DNA from: Morella rubra
Taxonomy: Eukaryota > Streptophyta > Magnoliopsida > Fagales > Myricaceae
Assembly: GCA_003952965.2 (NCBI GenBank)
Contig: CM025851.1
Span: 13,413,111 to 13,477,110 of the forward strand
Reading direction: 5' to 3'
DNA length: 64,000 nucleotides
The position numbers and the translations under genes are program-made. The notes beneath the pieces were generated by a model that saw only the letters and a list, made by a program, of their open reading frames with translations, did not search any database and was not told the DNA's origin. Positions 24,829 through 35,869 of this stretch are shown here, one piece after another; the first letter of the stretch is position 1, and every line of letters starts with the position of its first letter.

Positions 24829-26806
24829 TTAGTCCAACCTTCGTGATGCAGACTCTGAACTGAACAGGGTCGACTCCTCGCGGTTGAACTTCAACCGTTT
24901 AGCTTCCTCCCGGTCAATGCGGTATGAGTTCATCAGCACATCAACTGGGATTGCCCGCATGGTCGAGAGCCTTCCAGCAAGTGGGTTAATCATGGCGTTG
25001 TCGCATGTCTTGAATGCCACCCACTCTAATCCCTGGTTTCCTGCCTTCTTAAGGACGGCAAAGTTTTGGGGCACCGTCAAAGCCTGACCTTCCTGAACCT
25101 GCCCATCAAATACGTTCTGGCCGTAGTCCCCGACTATCTGAAGCCTGCCGTTGCCCCTGATGATGTATATCACGCTGTGGCTGTTGAGGTTGTAGTGTGG
25201 TGCCATGATAGCATTCTGCACATTTTCACACAAAAGAAAACTTGCTATGACCCATATTATCCTGAATGTGTTGAAGCTAATACTGTAACATTCATATTTC
25301 GACCGTGTAATTCTATGAATCATAATATGGTGCAGCATAGCACGCAAGTTTATAGTCATCCCAGATGTAAGTTTTGAACATAATACGAAAATGCATGTCG
25401 CAATTTTCTTGGGCTATGCTTGGAAATTGATGAGGACTCTTTAACCACAATAGTATTAAGGTCTTTACCCTGTAAAGGACACCTCTCTCAGCACTGAGCC
25501 GGATGTATGCTAGGATTGGGAGGTTCAGGCGGTTGAGGCTGGTGATGCGACCGCCGCGTGGGTTGTACACATCAGCGCGTTGTGGGTCAGCGATGTTGTG
25601 TCTGAGCCTCATCGTGCAGATGGTTTCCTCCAGGCCATTGTCTCTAGTACCAAATATTCTCTCTTCCTGTTCTCTTGCTTGCCTTTGCGGGCTCAACACG
25701 CGAAGCTCGCCCTCCACGCGGACGATGTTACCCCTCTGATCATTTTGGTTCTGCATTCTCCTTGCCAGCTCGCTGTCAATGTTGAAAGCGTCAGCCAGAA
25801 TCTCCTCGTCGAAGCCACTGAAGATGTTGCCACCTCTTTGCTGCTGCTGGCCTCTCCGGCTTTGGCGCCGGCCCCACCTCTCTCTCTCTCTCTCATCTCT
25901 CAGTCTCTGGCCGCCACCTTGTTGTCGTTGATGTGGGTTCCCAGCAAGGTAGAATTTCTGGAGTCATAGATTAATCATTAATGCTAATTAAAAGCCCGGA
26001 GAAATGATTGTTGATTTTAAATAGTTTACATTGTGTACTTGATTTCATGCGTCAACTTGTAAGAGAAACATCGATAGAAGTAGTTAATTCTTGGAACTCA
26101 CCCTAGCGTTCTCATCGAGCTGATTGGCCGGATTGGAGGTGTCGAGGAGTGCAACCAAAATAAGCGGGGACTCGCCGTCGTTATAAATCCAATGAGCAAC
26201 TCCGGCCGGCATAGCAAGGATGTCACCCTCACGAATTTGTCGAACCTTCTGGTGCTGGTCTCTACCTCTTTGTTGTGCTCTCTGCTCTCCTCTAAACTGA
26301 GACGAGGATTCCGATTCGAAAGTCTCAGGACAACCGGGCATAGCAGCTCCGTGAAGACCTCTACCTGCATGCCATTGAAAATAATAAAAATGAGTGGTTA
26401 TGATCTTAATTTGAATGCATGGTAATTAACAAACGTAGAGCCATCGGAGCGGCACTCTCTATTTCAGGAACAAGCACGTGCCTTGGACAACATAGATGAG
26501 CTGTGGTGCATTGGAGTATGACGGCAACAACAAGCCTCTGCGTTGGATATTGTGGCGGACCAGAGTCACTCCGGCACACTGGAACTGATCGTCATTCGGG
26601 TTCCAGTACTCGGTGAGACCGGCCTCGGATTCAAGCCTGATAGTGGGTTCTTGAGGATTTATGCTGTCGAGGCGGCACTCGGTCTCAAACCGATGCTGCT
26701 GCTGCCGCCGTTGGAGTTGCTCAGACCCTTGCTCTATCTGAGCAAGGCAGCCGCGGAAGACAACGAGGAAACAAAGGCTAAGAGAGAGCAAAGAAGAGTA
26801 AGCCAT
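24829..26806 (-). CDS. 11S globulin (legumin-type) seed storage protein, four exons
   Basis: Precursor of the hexameric seed storage globulin, made on the ER and stored in protein vacuoles. Exons are 26806-26482, 26364-26102, 25957-25469 and 25215-24829; all are in frame and give 487 residues. A signal peptide covers about residues 1-23 ([20 protein letters not shown]). Cys44 and Cys77 are the expected acidic-chain pair; Cys120 (PGCPETF) and Cys310 ([10 protein letters not shown]) the interchain pair. The processing site is Asn303-Gly304. Two cupin domains follow the family order with an Arg/Gln-rich variable stretch at about 205-240. Introns 2 and 3 are GT-AG; intron 1 appears to begin with GC. 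No frame breaks, so the gene is likely functional. Confidence 0.93.
26365..26481 (-). other. intron 1 of the globulin gene, probable GC-AG intron
   Basis: The exon ends CCAAG and the intron starts GCACGT, ending CATGCAG. Joining here gives [20 protein letters not shown], the standard family sequence. The nearest GT, four bases further on, would give an immediate in-frame stop. Confidence 0.7.
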
Positions 26807-26864
26807 TGTGGAACTCTCTTAAAGCTTCTGCTGTGGTGATGATGGGGTGATCTGCGTGGGCCGG

Positions 26865-26873
26865 TATTTATAG
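26865..26873 (-). promoter_or_regulatory. TATA box of the globulin gene
   Basis: CTATAAATA on the minus strand about 60 bases before the ATG, a typical storage-protein gene arrangement. Confidence 0.65.
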
Positions 26874-26955
26874 GTGTAAAAAGTGGACCCGGTTTTGGCA
26901 AGCGGCAAATGGTTGGTGAAAGTTTTGTTCCTTGTTGTGCATTCTCTTTATTTGT

Positions 26956-27175
26956 TGCATGGCTGCAAAACCCTGTTTCGCTAACACATAATGTTTTCAG
27001 TAATGGTATGTGGCAGTCATTAGCTGAGAAGAATATAGCACTTGCAAGATGCTTTGGTATATCCGAAGGCGTATCATCATCAATGAGGTGTAAGGGAGGA
27101 TGCGTGGTAGGCATGAATCAGACGGTGATCCTGGCCCTCCATGTGTGGGAGACTGGGATTTATTTCAGTTGCATG
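26956..27175 (-). promoter_or_regulatory. two RY-type (CATGCA) motifs in the globulin promoter
   Basis: CATGCA on the minus strand at 26956-26961 and 27170-27175, about 150 and 365 bases upstream of the ATG. RY repeats are bound by B3 factors such as FUS3 and ABI3 and confer seed expression on legumin genes. Function here is inferred from motif and position. Confidence 0.5.
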
Positions 27176-27594
27176 GCCGCCAGACCTTACATTTTTGACA
27201 CAGGTGTTTCCAAGTTTGTTTGGTTATGGTAGGTGGCGATGACATGCTGAGCAGAGTTCAACCCGTGATGATTAAGATTGGACGAGAGTAAAATTAGATA
27301 GATGGCCGACGTGACCGAGGGGTCGGGGAGATTAATTGCAGATTTTATCACGCTCTATGAGGTGCAAAATCATCTATGATGGGAAATTCATTGGTGTTGT
27401 TTTGCATGATTTCTCAGTTTTTTTATCTGTTGCTTTATGTGGTTAATTTTCAAAACGTGGAAAAGAACAACATCAATCTCCTAGGTTAAGGAAAATTAAT
27501 CAGCAATTAATCGCAAACCATCAGTCTGTTTTTTAATCTATGTTTCTCGACGTTTCTGGACAAGTAAATTGTTTCAGTTCGTTCCAAACGAGTA
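27176..27594. other. gene-free DNA between the globulin promoter and the Copia element
   Basis: No gene or repeat seen. The Copia element inserted about 0.8 kb upstream of the globulin start. Confidence 0.5.
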
Positions 27595-27599
27595 TTATC

Positions 27600-27889
27600 T
27601 CTTGAGGAATGAAGAAACAAATACAGAGGAGGTGCCACCGTGTGACACGATCTTGTACAGATGTGCCAGCTAGTATATTCTCTTTTGTTTTCTTATGCTG
27701 ACATGTAAAGTTACTGATAGCATATTCTTTGTACAGAGTTCGTTAGGATTGGTTTTTCGCTCCACGTCCATATATACGTTTTGTACATAGTGCGGTAGCA
27801 ATAATCAATATACAACAGAATTTTCTCCCATCGTCTTCAACCTTCTCTGCTCCTGTAAAACTCTTCTTTCTTTCATTCTATCATTTACA
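27600..27889 (+). repeat. 5' LTR of Copia element 1
   Basis: 290 bp, ending TTTACA directly before the primer site. The start is set by homology with the other LTR and by the target duplication; it reads TCTTGAGG rather than the usual TG. Confidence 0.8.
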
Positions 27890-27903
27890 TGGTATCAAAG
27901 CAA
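27890..27903 (+). other. primer binding site of Copia element 1
   Basis: TGGTATCAAAGCAA is one base off the TGGTATCAGAGC complement of initiator tRNA-Met used by most plant Copia elements. It abuts the LTR end. Confidence 0.8.
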
Positions 27904-27905
27904 TC

Positions 27906-29214
27906 ATGGCAGACGATACTCACAGTAAAACCAGCACTGATTCCAGCTCAACTCCAGTTCCACCTCAAACCCCAAAACCCAATCGATACTCAAATTTGAA
28001 CGATGTAACTAACCCATTCCACCTTGAAACTTCAGACAACCTTGGGACGGTACTAGTTACAGAGTTACTATCTAAAGTGAACTACCCAACCTGGTCTCGT
28101 TCGATGCAGCGAGCACTTCGAGCCAAGAATAAACTTGGTTTCATCAACGGGACAATCACTAAACCTCTTGCAGGTGACCCACTTTTAGATCTATGGGAAA
28201 GATGCAATGATATGATAGTCTCTTGGATTCAAAATTCCATTAGTCTGCAACTGAGGCCCAGTGTGGCATTTGTGGATGATGCATCTGAGATCTGGACTGA
28301 ACTGAAGGAGTGTTTCACTTAGCAAAATGGCCCCCACATTTTTTGAATTAAAGAAAGCTCTCTCAAACTTGACCCAGGACAGTGACTCAGTCAATATATG
28401 TTATGGTAAGCTCAAAACACTTTGGGATGAACTTGATGCTTATGACCCCTTACCTGATTGTACTTGTGGACAGCTGAGAATCCTAATGGAACGCCACCAA
28501 CGTGATTGTGTTATCCAATTCCTTATGGGACTGAATGAATCTTTTAATAAGGTAAGAGACCAGATAATGTTAATTGACCCTTTGCCATCGGTAAACAAAG
28601 TTTTCTCATATATTCAACAACAAGAGAGGCAGAGACAGATTTCATCTAATGCTCCTAGTTTAGACTCTGTTGCTTTGGCTGCTAGGAGGACTTTTGGAAA
28701 TTTTCAGCATGTCAATAGACCATCATTCGGTTCTAAGAAGGATAGGCCCTACTGTACTCACTGCAAGATAGCAGGACATGTGTTTGGAAAATGCTTTAAG
28801 GTTGGAAATGCCGAAATGCCAGTGTGTACACATTGTCATATGGCAGGACATAATGCAGATCGATGCTATAAGCTACATGGATATCCCCCGGGCCATAAGT
28901 TTCATGATCGAGTGAAAGAGAATTTTGTTTCAGCCAATGTTGCAGCAGGAATATCTGAACATGCTTCAGAGAAAGATAATGTGGAGGCAATTTCATTCAC
29001 TAAATGGCAATATCATGAACTAATGAATTTGCTCAAATTGAAGGATCCTTCATCAGCCACGCATTCAACTAATCATCTTCAATCCGTCACCAATCCACAC
29101 TCAAATACACCTCACCCTTCATCTATGGCTGGTATCCCATTTTGTCTCTCTATTTCACACACACACACACACGCACGCACGCACCTCTTGTCAGCATCTC
29201 TCATTAGATTATAG
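27906..29214 (+). pseudogene. Copia element 1 gag, broken
   Basis: A gag/UBN2-type polyprotein in one frame, interrupted by a TAG at 28320-28322. The N-terminal part has the family block KVNYPTWSRSMQRALRAKN. Two zinc knuckles of CCHC type are visible: CTHCKIAGHVFGKC (about 28755-28796) and CTHCHMAGHNADRC (about 28824-28865). The frame ends at 29214 after a CA-rich microsatellite translated as HTHTHARTH. Confidence 0.85.
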
Positions 29215-29216
29215 AC

Positions 29217-30289
29217 ACCGGTGCTACAGATCATATGATCTGCAGCACCAATCTATTCACCACTATTACTGCTCATGTTTCTTATTCTGTTAAGCTACCC
29301 AATGGAGAGGTTGCACCTGTTACACATGTTGGAATAGTCAAGGTTACAGAATCCATCACATTGCATGATGTATTGTGCGTGCCATCCTTTTTTTTAACTT
29401 AATCTCAGCCAACAAACTAGCCAAACAAATCCATTGCTGTCTAATTTTCTTGTCTGACTTATACTTCATACAGGACCTCTCATCTTGGACAACGATTGGG
29501 AAGGGTAAGGTGAACAATGGGCTCTACCATCTGTTGCCGACCAAAGTACCATCCGAAGACCTATCCCATACTCTTTCCTAATTTTTTAATACTAATGGTT
29601 TATTTTCTGCATATGTAATGAACAGTGACCTTGGTTTTGATTTGTGGCATTACCGACTAGGCCACATCTCAAATTCCAGATTTCGTCTTATTCAAGATCC
29701 TACTATTATATCTCATATGAATTCAAAGGAATCTCATCCTTGTCTTGTTTGTCCTTTAGCAAAACAACACCGACTCCCCTTTCTAACAAACACCCATAAA
29801 ACTTCAACTTGTTTTGAATTAATTCACTGTGACTTGTGGGGACCATGCTCTGTCATTGCTTACGATTACTCCAAATACTTCCTGTGCATTGTAGATGATT
29901 TATCTCGCACTACTTAGGTATACATGCTCAAACAAAAATCAGATGCTAGGTCTTGTATCCAAGCCTTTTGCAACCTTATTGAAACAGAAGTTAAAGTGCT
30001 TAGAAGTGACAATGGACTCGAGTTCCATATGCCCGAATTTTATTCAGCCAAAGGCATTATCCACCAGAAAAGTTGTGTAGAGACACCCCAGCAAAATGGT
30101 TTGGTGGAGAGAAAACATCAACACCTTCTCCAAGTAGCACGAGCCCTAAGATTTCATTCTAACATTCCATTAAAATTCTGGAATGACTGTGTTTTGACAA
30201 CCACCTATTTAATCAATAGGACTCCCACTACACTTCTCCAGAATAAATCCCCTTTCGAAATTTTGTTTCATACCCAGCCTACCTACTAA
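29217..30289 (+). pseudogene. Copia element 1 protease and integrase, broken
   Basis: The protease motif DTGATDHMI (from about 29217) is out of frame with gag. The pre-integrase domain has LWHYRLGHIS near 29642. The integrase core keeps all three acidic residues: HCDLWGP (near 29830), RSDNGLEF (near 30003) and NGLVERKH (near 30098). In-frame stops occur at 29915-29917 and at 30287-30289. Confidence 0.85.
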
Positions 30290-30745
30290 CACTTAAAAGT
30301 TTTTGGGTGTTTAGCTTTTGCAACTACTTTGTCACTGGGGAGAAGGAAGTTTGATCCTCAAAGTAGGCAGTGTGTTTTTCTTGGTTACACTTTTGGAGTC
30401 AAAGGGTATAAGTTGTTGGATTTAACTACTAATACCACTTTTATTTCAAGAAATGTTGTTTTTCATGAACACATTTTCCCTTTCCTTACTCCTGCCACCA
30501 TCTCCCTTCTAATTCTGATTTTGTTTATGCTGCACCCTTACCAGATTTTTTGTCTTTTCCTCCTTCCACATCTCCATCACCTACACTACCTCCCACATCA
30601 TCACCCATACCTACACCATCCTCCATTATACCACCCGAGTCCTCTCCACAATCCACTCTACCTTCTTTAGTTCACCTTCACCATCCCTTCTTCTTCGCAG
30701 GTCCACCCGAGTCAAAAAGGCTCCCAAATTCCTCCAAGATTACCA

Positions 30746-31910
30746 TTGCTCACAGACTACTACTCTACCTCCTTCACAGCTTGTCCTACTTCACCTTCCT
30801 CATCATTGTCTAAGGTGCAAAATTCTTTGTCAGGGATATCCTTTCCCTTTTCTCATAGTTTATCTTATCATAAATTTTCACCATCTTTCATAGCCTTCAC
30901 TACCTCTATATCCTCTCATATTGAACCGACTAGCTATTATGAGGCTGTGAAGGATCCTAATTGGTGCAAAGCCATGGATCACGAGTTGTCTGCACTTGAA
31001 CATAACCAAACTTGGGTTCTTAGCAATCTGCCACCTGGGAAGGAAGCTATCGGGTGTAAATGGGTCTATAAGATCAAGTATCTCTCTAATGGGTCCATTG
31101 AAAGGTATAAGGCTAGATTAGTGGCAAAGGGGTACACCCAACAAGAGGGCATTCACTATCATGAAACGTTTTCACCCGTAGCAAAAATGGTTTCTGTTCG
31201 CACTTTGTTAGCTCTTGCAGCAATTAAGGGTTGGCATCTAAAGCAATTCAATGTGAGTAATGCTTTCCTTCATGGAGAGCTAGAGGAAGAAGTGTATATG
31301 AAAAAACCTCCGGGGTTATATCAAAGGTGATGAACAGCAAGTGTGTCGCCTCACCAAAAGTCTTTATGGCTGGTAGCAAGCCTCAAGACAATGATATTCC
31401 AAATTTTCGATGTCCCTTTCAACCTTTGGTTTTCACCAATCCAAGGCTAATTACAGCCTCTTCACAAAGCATAACACAGCTGGTTTTACTGCTTTGTTAG
31501 TCTATATTGACGATATTGTAGTTGCTGGCTCAAACATGGCAGCTATTGACTCTTTACAGGAGTTTCTTGGCACTGAATTCAAGCTTAAATGCCTTGGTGA
31601 TCTCAAGTATTTCCTCGGTATTGAGGTTGCTCGTTCACAAACTAGAATTCATCTCAACCAAAGGAAGTATACATTAGACATATTGGCAGATGGGGGGTTT
31701 CTTGCTGTCAAACCTCTCACATTACCTATGGACCAAAATTCCAAACTTAGTAAGCATGGCAGTGCGCCTCTTGCTGATCCTTCAGTTTATCGAAGGCTAG
31801 TGGGGCACCTACTTTATCTCACAATAACAAGGCCTAACATCAGCTACACAGTACAAAATCTAGGCCAATTTATGGACTGTCCCACACTTCCTCATTTTCA
31901 TGCTGCCTAG
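30746..31910 (+). pseudogene. Copia element 1 reverse transcriptase, broken
   Basis: Recognisable from CKWVYKIKY to the end. The motif A block reads [13 protein letters not shown], where active relatives have Asp in place of the first Asn, so a catalytic residue is lost. The YIDD motif is intact near 31504-31515. A stop or frame change follows YQR at about 31328, and another stop ends the domain at 31910. Confidence 0.85.
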
Positions 31911-31949
31911 CGTGTTCTTAGATATATAAAATCTGCTCTGGGTCAAGGT

Positions 31950-32440
31950 TTGCTTTTCTCTTCTTCATCTTCATTAACCTTGACAGCATACTGTGATTCG
32001 GATTGGGCAGCTTGCCCAGATTCAAGAAAATATGTCACTAGATACTGCATATTTCTAGGACAATCCTTAGTTTCATGGCGATCCAAGAAGCAGTCCATTG
32101 TCTCACAGTCCTCCGCTGAAGCAGAGTACCGTGCTATGGCCACCACCTGCTGTGAATTAACCTGGCTCTCTTATCTCCTCGAAGCACTTCATGTTCCCTG
32201 TCCTACTCCAATTGACTTGCTATGTGATAACCAGGCCGCTCTTCACATCGCAGCAAATCCGATTTTTCACGAAAGGACAAAGTATATTGAATTGGATTGT
32301 CACCTCATTCAAGATAAAATTCAGTCAGGTTTCATTAGAACTCTTCATGTTCGTACTCACTCTCAGTTGGCCGATATCTTTACTAAGGCCCTGCCCTCTA
32401 ATCTGTTCTTCTCACATTTAACCAAGATGGGAATAGACAA
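31950..32440 (+). pseudogene. Copia element 1 RNase H
   Basis: The Copia RNase H with YCDSDWAACPDSR, SWRSKKQ, SSAEAEYRAMA and HVRTHSQLADIFTKAL. The domain itself is uninterrupted, but is separated from the reverse transcriptase by a stop. Confidence 0.85.
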
Positions 32441-32467
32441 CATCTATTCTCCATCTTGCGAGAGGAT

Positions 32468-32748
32468 CTTAAGGAATGAAGAAACAAATACAGAGGAGGT
32501 GCCACCGTGTGACACGATCGTGTACAGATGTGCCAGCTAGTATATTCTCTTTTGTTTTCCTATGCTGACATGTAAAGTTATTGATAGCATATTCTTTGAA
32601 CAGAGTTTGTTAGGATTGGTTTTTTGCTCCATGTCCATATATACGTTTTGTACAGAGTGCAGTAGCAATAATCAATATACAACAGAATTTTCTCCCATCG
32701 TCCTCAACCTTCTCTGCTCCTGTAAAACTCTTCTTTCTTTTATTTACA
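32468..32748 (+). repeat. 3' LTR of Copia element 1
   Basis: 281 bp, preceded by a purine-rich tract (GCGAGAGGA). Compared with the 5' LTR it lacks about 9 bases near the end. Confidence 0.8.
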
Positions 32749-33186
32749 TTATTCTCTTTAAAATTATTATAGAGTTCAGTTCAACATAATAAAGTCCCAA
32801 TTTCTCATTTATAATTCTATTCTCTTATTTTACATGGAATTTGAGGTAGTATCATATAGTTGTAAGGGAAATTAGCATTTTAATCTTGGGTTTTATTTCC
32901 TTTTATTTTTTAGTCCCTGAATTTCATTTTTTCAAATTTTAGTCTTTTAATTTATAATTTTTTGACAAAATGGCTCTTTCACCAAGTTTCTCTAACGGAA
33001 GAGCACATCGGGCAACTCAGCAGCTGACGTGGCCAGAATGATGCGCACCATTTTAAGAGTTCAAAGGGCTTTCTCTTACCTTGACCTTGACCTTGCTCTG
33101 CTATTGTGTTTTTTTGTCGTTGTCGCGTCTGTTTTTATAGATGTATTTTCAATGCGGAAGAGTTAAAGGTTTGGGATTGTTGAACA

Positions 33187-33540
33187 ATGCCAGAGATCGG
33201 GAATGAGACCGAGGATACTGCCATGGAAGCGACGTCGTCCACAGGGGAGGCGTCGTCGTCGGAGGTGAATTTGTTTGGGAAATACGAGCTGGGGAAGCTG
33301 ATCGGCTACGGAGCCTTTGCGAAGGTGTACCACGCAAGGAACGTCAACACCGGGCAGAGCGTGGCGATCAAGGCCATGAGCAATCGGAAGATGCTGAAAG
33401 GTGGCCTCACGGAGAACATTAAGAGGGAGGTTTCTATCATGCGCCGGCTGCACCAGTACCCTATATGATCAAGCTCTTCGAGGTCCTCGCCACGAAGACG
33501 AGGATCTACTTTGTCTTGGAGTACTTCGCCAAAGGCCAAA
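33187..33540 (+). pseudogene. captured 5' part of a CIPK-type protein kinase gene
   Basis: Starts with an ATG and an acidic leader, then [20 protein letters not shown], the glycine loop, and [16 protein letters not shown] with the ATP-binding Lys. This matches CBL-interacting (SnRK3) kinases. A frame change near 33465 precedes IKLFEVLATKTRIYFVLEYF in the next frame, after which similarity stops near 33540. The catalytic loop, activation segment and NAF domain are absent. The sequence before the ATG may be the captured 5' UTR. Confidence 0.85.
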
Positions 33541-33846
33541 TCAGACATGGAAAGAAAAGAAGAAAAGGACAAAGAAAAACCCAAATCAACGAAGTTATGT
33601 TATCATTCTGACGGAAACAGTGTGAAACATTTCTTTTATACCAAAGTTCTTATTTGCAAAAGACGCCATAAAAATGACTGTTTATGTTACATATATATGT
33701 GTCGTCTGGATTCCATCCTACGATATTATAAGGAGGAGTCAGAATTTTAAAAAATAAATCTAATGGGTGAGTTAAACTCTCTCTGTCTCATCTCATTAAT
33801 GAGATGGTCAAATTCAGCATCTTCCGATTGCTCATGGCCTTGATCG
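33365..33846. repeat. 34-bp perfect inverted repeat inside the Pack-MULE
   Basis: 33365-33398, within the kinase [12 protein letters not shown] coding, recurs as its exact reverse complement at 33813-33846. The arms are 34 bp, about 414 bp apart. The second arm is a separate, reversed scrap of the same kinase sequence. Confidence 0.9.
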
Positions 33847-34330
33847 ACTTGCTAAAGGCCATATAGGAGCTACTGATAATAATTTTTCTCAGGAGACCAA
33901 GCAAGAGGTACAATGAATTTTGACTAATGACTTCTTTTTTCTGGGCAGAAGAAAATACTGTATCACCCTTTTAGTATTTTTGACTGATCTGCTATGCTCT
34001 TTCATTATTACTTGCTATCGAAAATACTGTTATCAACTTTTTTGGTATAATGTTGTTTTCATTAGCGGTATAATTTTCTGAAGTTACTCCATGAACTTTG
34101 TGTGCTTTTGTTTTTTTTTTTAGGGATCTCCGATTGTGGAAAGTCCTTGTGCTGAAGATTCATCATCAGATGCTGAATCCCTAGACATAGATGCTAATGC
34201 TAAAGTGGAAGAGAAAGTAGAGGAAGTGAAAGTGGAGGTTACTGAGAAGCATCATAGCCCTTTGGAGGAGAAGTTTGGGGAGGAAGAGGAGGAAGGAGGA
34301 AGAAGAAGAGGAAGAGGAGGAAGAGAATAA
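33847..34330 (+). pseudogene. second captured gene fragment with a probable intron
   Basis: Coding-like DNA up to CAAGCAAGAG (about 33909), a GT start, and a T-rich tract ending TTTTTTTTAG at 34124, then an acidic frame GSPIVESPCAEDSSSDAES running into a Glu/Arg repeat to 34330. I do not recognise the source gene. The splice-like borders suggest genomic rather than cDNA capture. Confidence 0.45.
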
Positions 34331-34702
34331 AATGGAGATTCAGAAGAAAGACGATAATGAAACTCCAGAGTAACCACAGTTGGGCGATAGATCAGGGGAG
34401 GAACTTGATAGACAACCTAAGTTAAGAATAGTGGAGAAGTCAGGTGTCGAAGTCAAAGACAGGCTACGATGGCGCGAACGTGAACGTTTGGTCACGCGGC
34501 GTCAAAACGGTGCGCATCACTCCCGCTGATGTGACCCTGCCATTAGAAAAACATACGGATTCCTGACAGAAGAGTCATTTCGTCAAAAATAAAATAAAAT
34601 AAAAATAAACTAAAAAATTAAGAGTTAAAAAAATAAACTCTAAAACTAAAAAATAAAAAAAATAAAATCTAAAGATTAAAATATCAATTTCTCTAATTTA
34701 AA

Positions 34703-35268
34703 TTTAATAATTATTTATTCCAAAAGATGCACTTAATCAATGAGAATTTCTTATAAGCGAGATTATCCAAAATACCCTGAATTTTTGTTCTTGTTTTTGT
34801 TCTTTTGTTTGACAGACAATCCATATATATATATATATTCTTGAAAGCCGGAAAAAGTACCGAGAGAAAAAAACAAAAAAAAAAAGTTCAATTATTTCTT
34901 ACGGGACATAGTTTAATTTAAGTTTGTATCCAATTGGCAGCAACTTTAGTAAGTCTGCAGAGAAGGAAGCGAGTAGTCTCTAGCTAGCTATTGTGAAACA
35001 ACTAGAGAAAAAGTCAAGTAAAGAGGACTAGCTAGCAACCGAATCATTTTAGTTTGAACCTGGGATTGGGGGAAATTACCATTTTCTCTTGTTTAGAAGA
35101 TTTGGCCTACGGCCCACGTCAACATACACCCCTCAATCCTAATAAATTCTTGCGAAATTCTGAACATGGCCGTGTCGTTATTCTTTTTCCTTATATAATA
35201 GGATAATTTGAGACGAATTCGTCTCCTAGCTACAACACTTCATATATATATAATTTTTTTTTCTAGAG
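34703..35268. other. gene-free DNA
   Basis: AT-rich, with a (TA)n tract near 34826-34839. Nothing else seen. Confidence 0.5.
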
Positions 35269-35273
35269 TGTAC

Positions 35274-35695
35274 TGTTGAGCACGGAACGAAAAAATACAA
35301 ACACATGGAGGCCAATATTTAACGTGGTTCGGCAACTGCCTACATCCACGGAGGAGAGTATTTTGATTTCACTCAAAAACCAAAACTTTACAAACTCTCA
35401 ACTCTCACACCGCACCTTTCCTCTCAATTCTCTCTCAACCCACGATGGGTGCTCTTCACCAGGCACACCGAACTCTCTCAATAGAGTTCGCATTTATAGA
35501 GCAAACATCACCGTGTTAAATGGAGGAGAAATTTCTTCAAGATTTGCGGCTTGCAAATTTTCTCTTCGGTGCAATTACTCCGTCAGAGGTGGCTGGAATT
35601 GTCAATTTGCGGTTTGCAAATCCTGAGTGGGGTGTGGATTTCGCTTTGAGCTTGTCAAGATTTGCAGCCGCAAATCTTGACTCTTCACGCCAACA
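35274..35695 (-). repeat. 3' LTR of Copia element 2 (left end)
   Basis: 422 bp. Its inner border abuts the polypurine tract, seen on the plus strand as ATTCTCCCCCTCC at 35696-35708. Confidence 0.88.
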
Positions 35696-35869
35696 ATTCT
35701 CCCCCTCCATGCCACACAGAGGAGAATATATCCTGACATCTTCAGTTGGAGGTGTTCATCCCAGCTATGTCCCACATAGCTCCACCTACGACAACATGTT
35801 AGCTGAAACCTTCAGTGCTCTCTTTGGAAGTCTCACCAACTCATACGTCTGATTCTTCTGCAAGGAAAT

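Larger units (their letters stand above)
22580..25990. repeat. segmental duplication, unit 2 (GST plus complete globulin gene)
   Basis: Partner of 18768-21246. This unit holds both genes whole and shows the likely ancestral order, with the GST and the globulin converging. The globulin gene continues beyond the duplicated part to 26806. Confidence 0.85.
27600..32748 (+). mobile_element. Copia LTR retrotransposon, plus strand, inactive
   Basis: Two LTRs (27600-27889 and 32468-32748), a tRNA-Met-type primer site, and gag, protease, integrase, reverse transcriptase and RNase H in the Copia order. The flanks TTATC (27595-27599) and TTATT (32749-32753) fit a 5-bp target duplication with one change. 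The LTRs differ by about 11 substitutions plus one ~9-bp gap by eye, roughly 4%, so insertion is moderately recent. Stops and frame changes in every domain make it non-autonomous. Confidence 0.9.
32866..34693. mobile_element. Pack-MULE-like element carrying gene fragments
   Basis: The ends at 32866-33065 and 34490-34693 are inverted relatives: GGGAAATTAGCATTTTAATC faces GAGAAATTGATATTTTAATC, and further in both have TTTTTGAC(A/G)AAATG and TGATGCGCACC(A/G)TTTT. The adjacent 9-mers TAGTTGTAA (32857-32865) and TAATTTAAA (34694-34702) agree at 6 of 9 positions, an eroded duplication at best. The interior is fragments of host genes instead of transposase, the hallmark of Pack-MULEs. Confidence 0.7.

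Noticed and set aside
26543-26839. 98-codon plus-strand frame
   Set aside because: Antisense of globulin exon 1.
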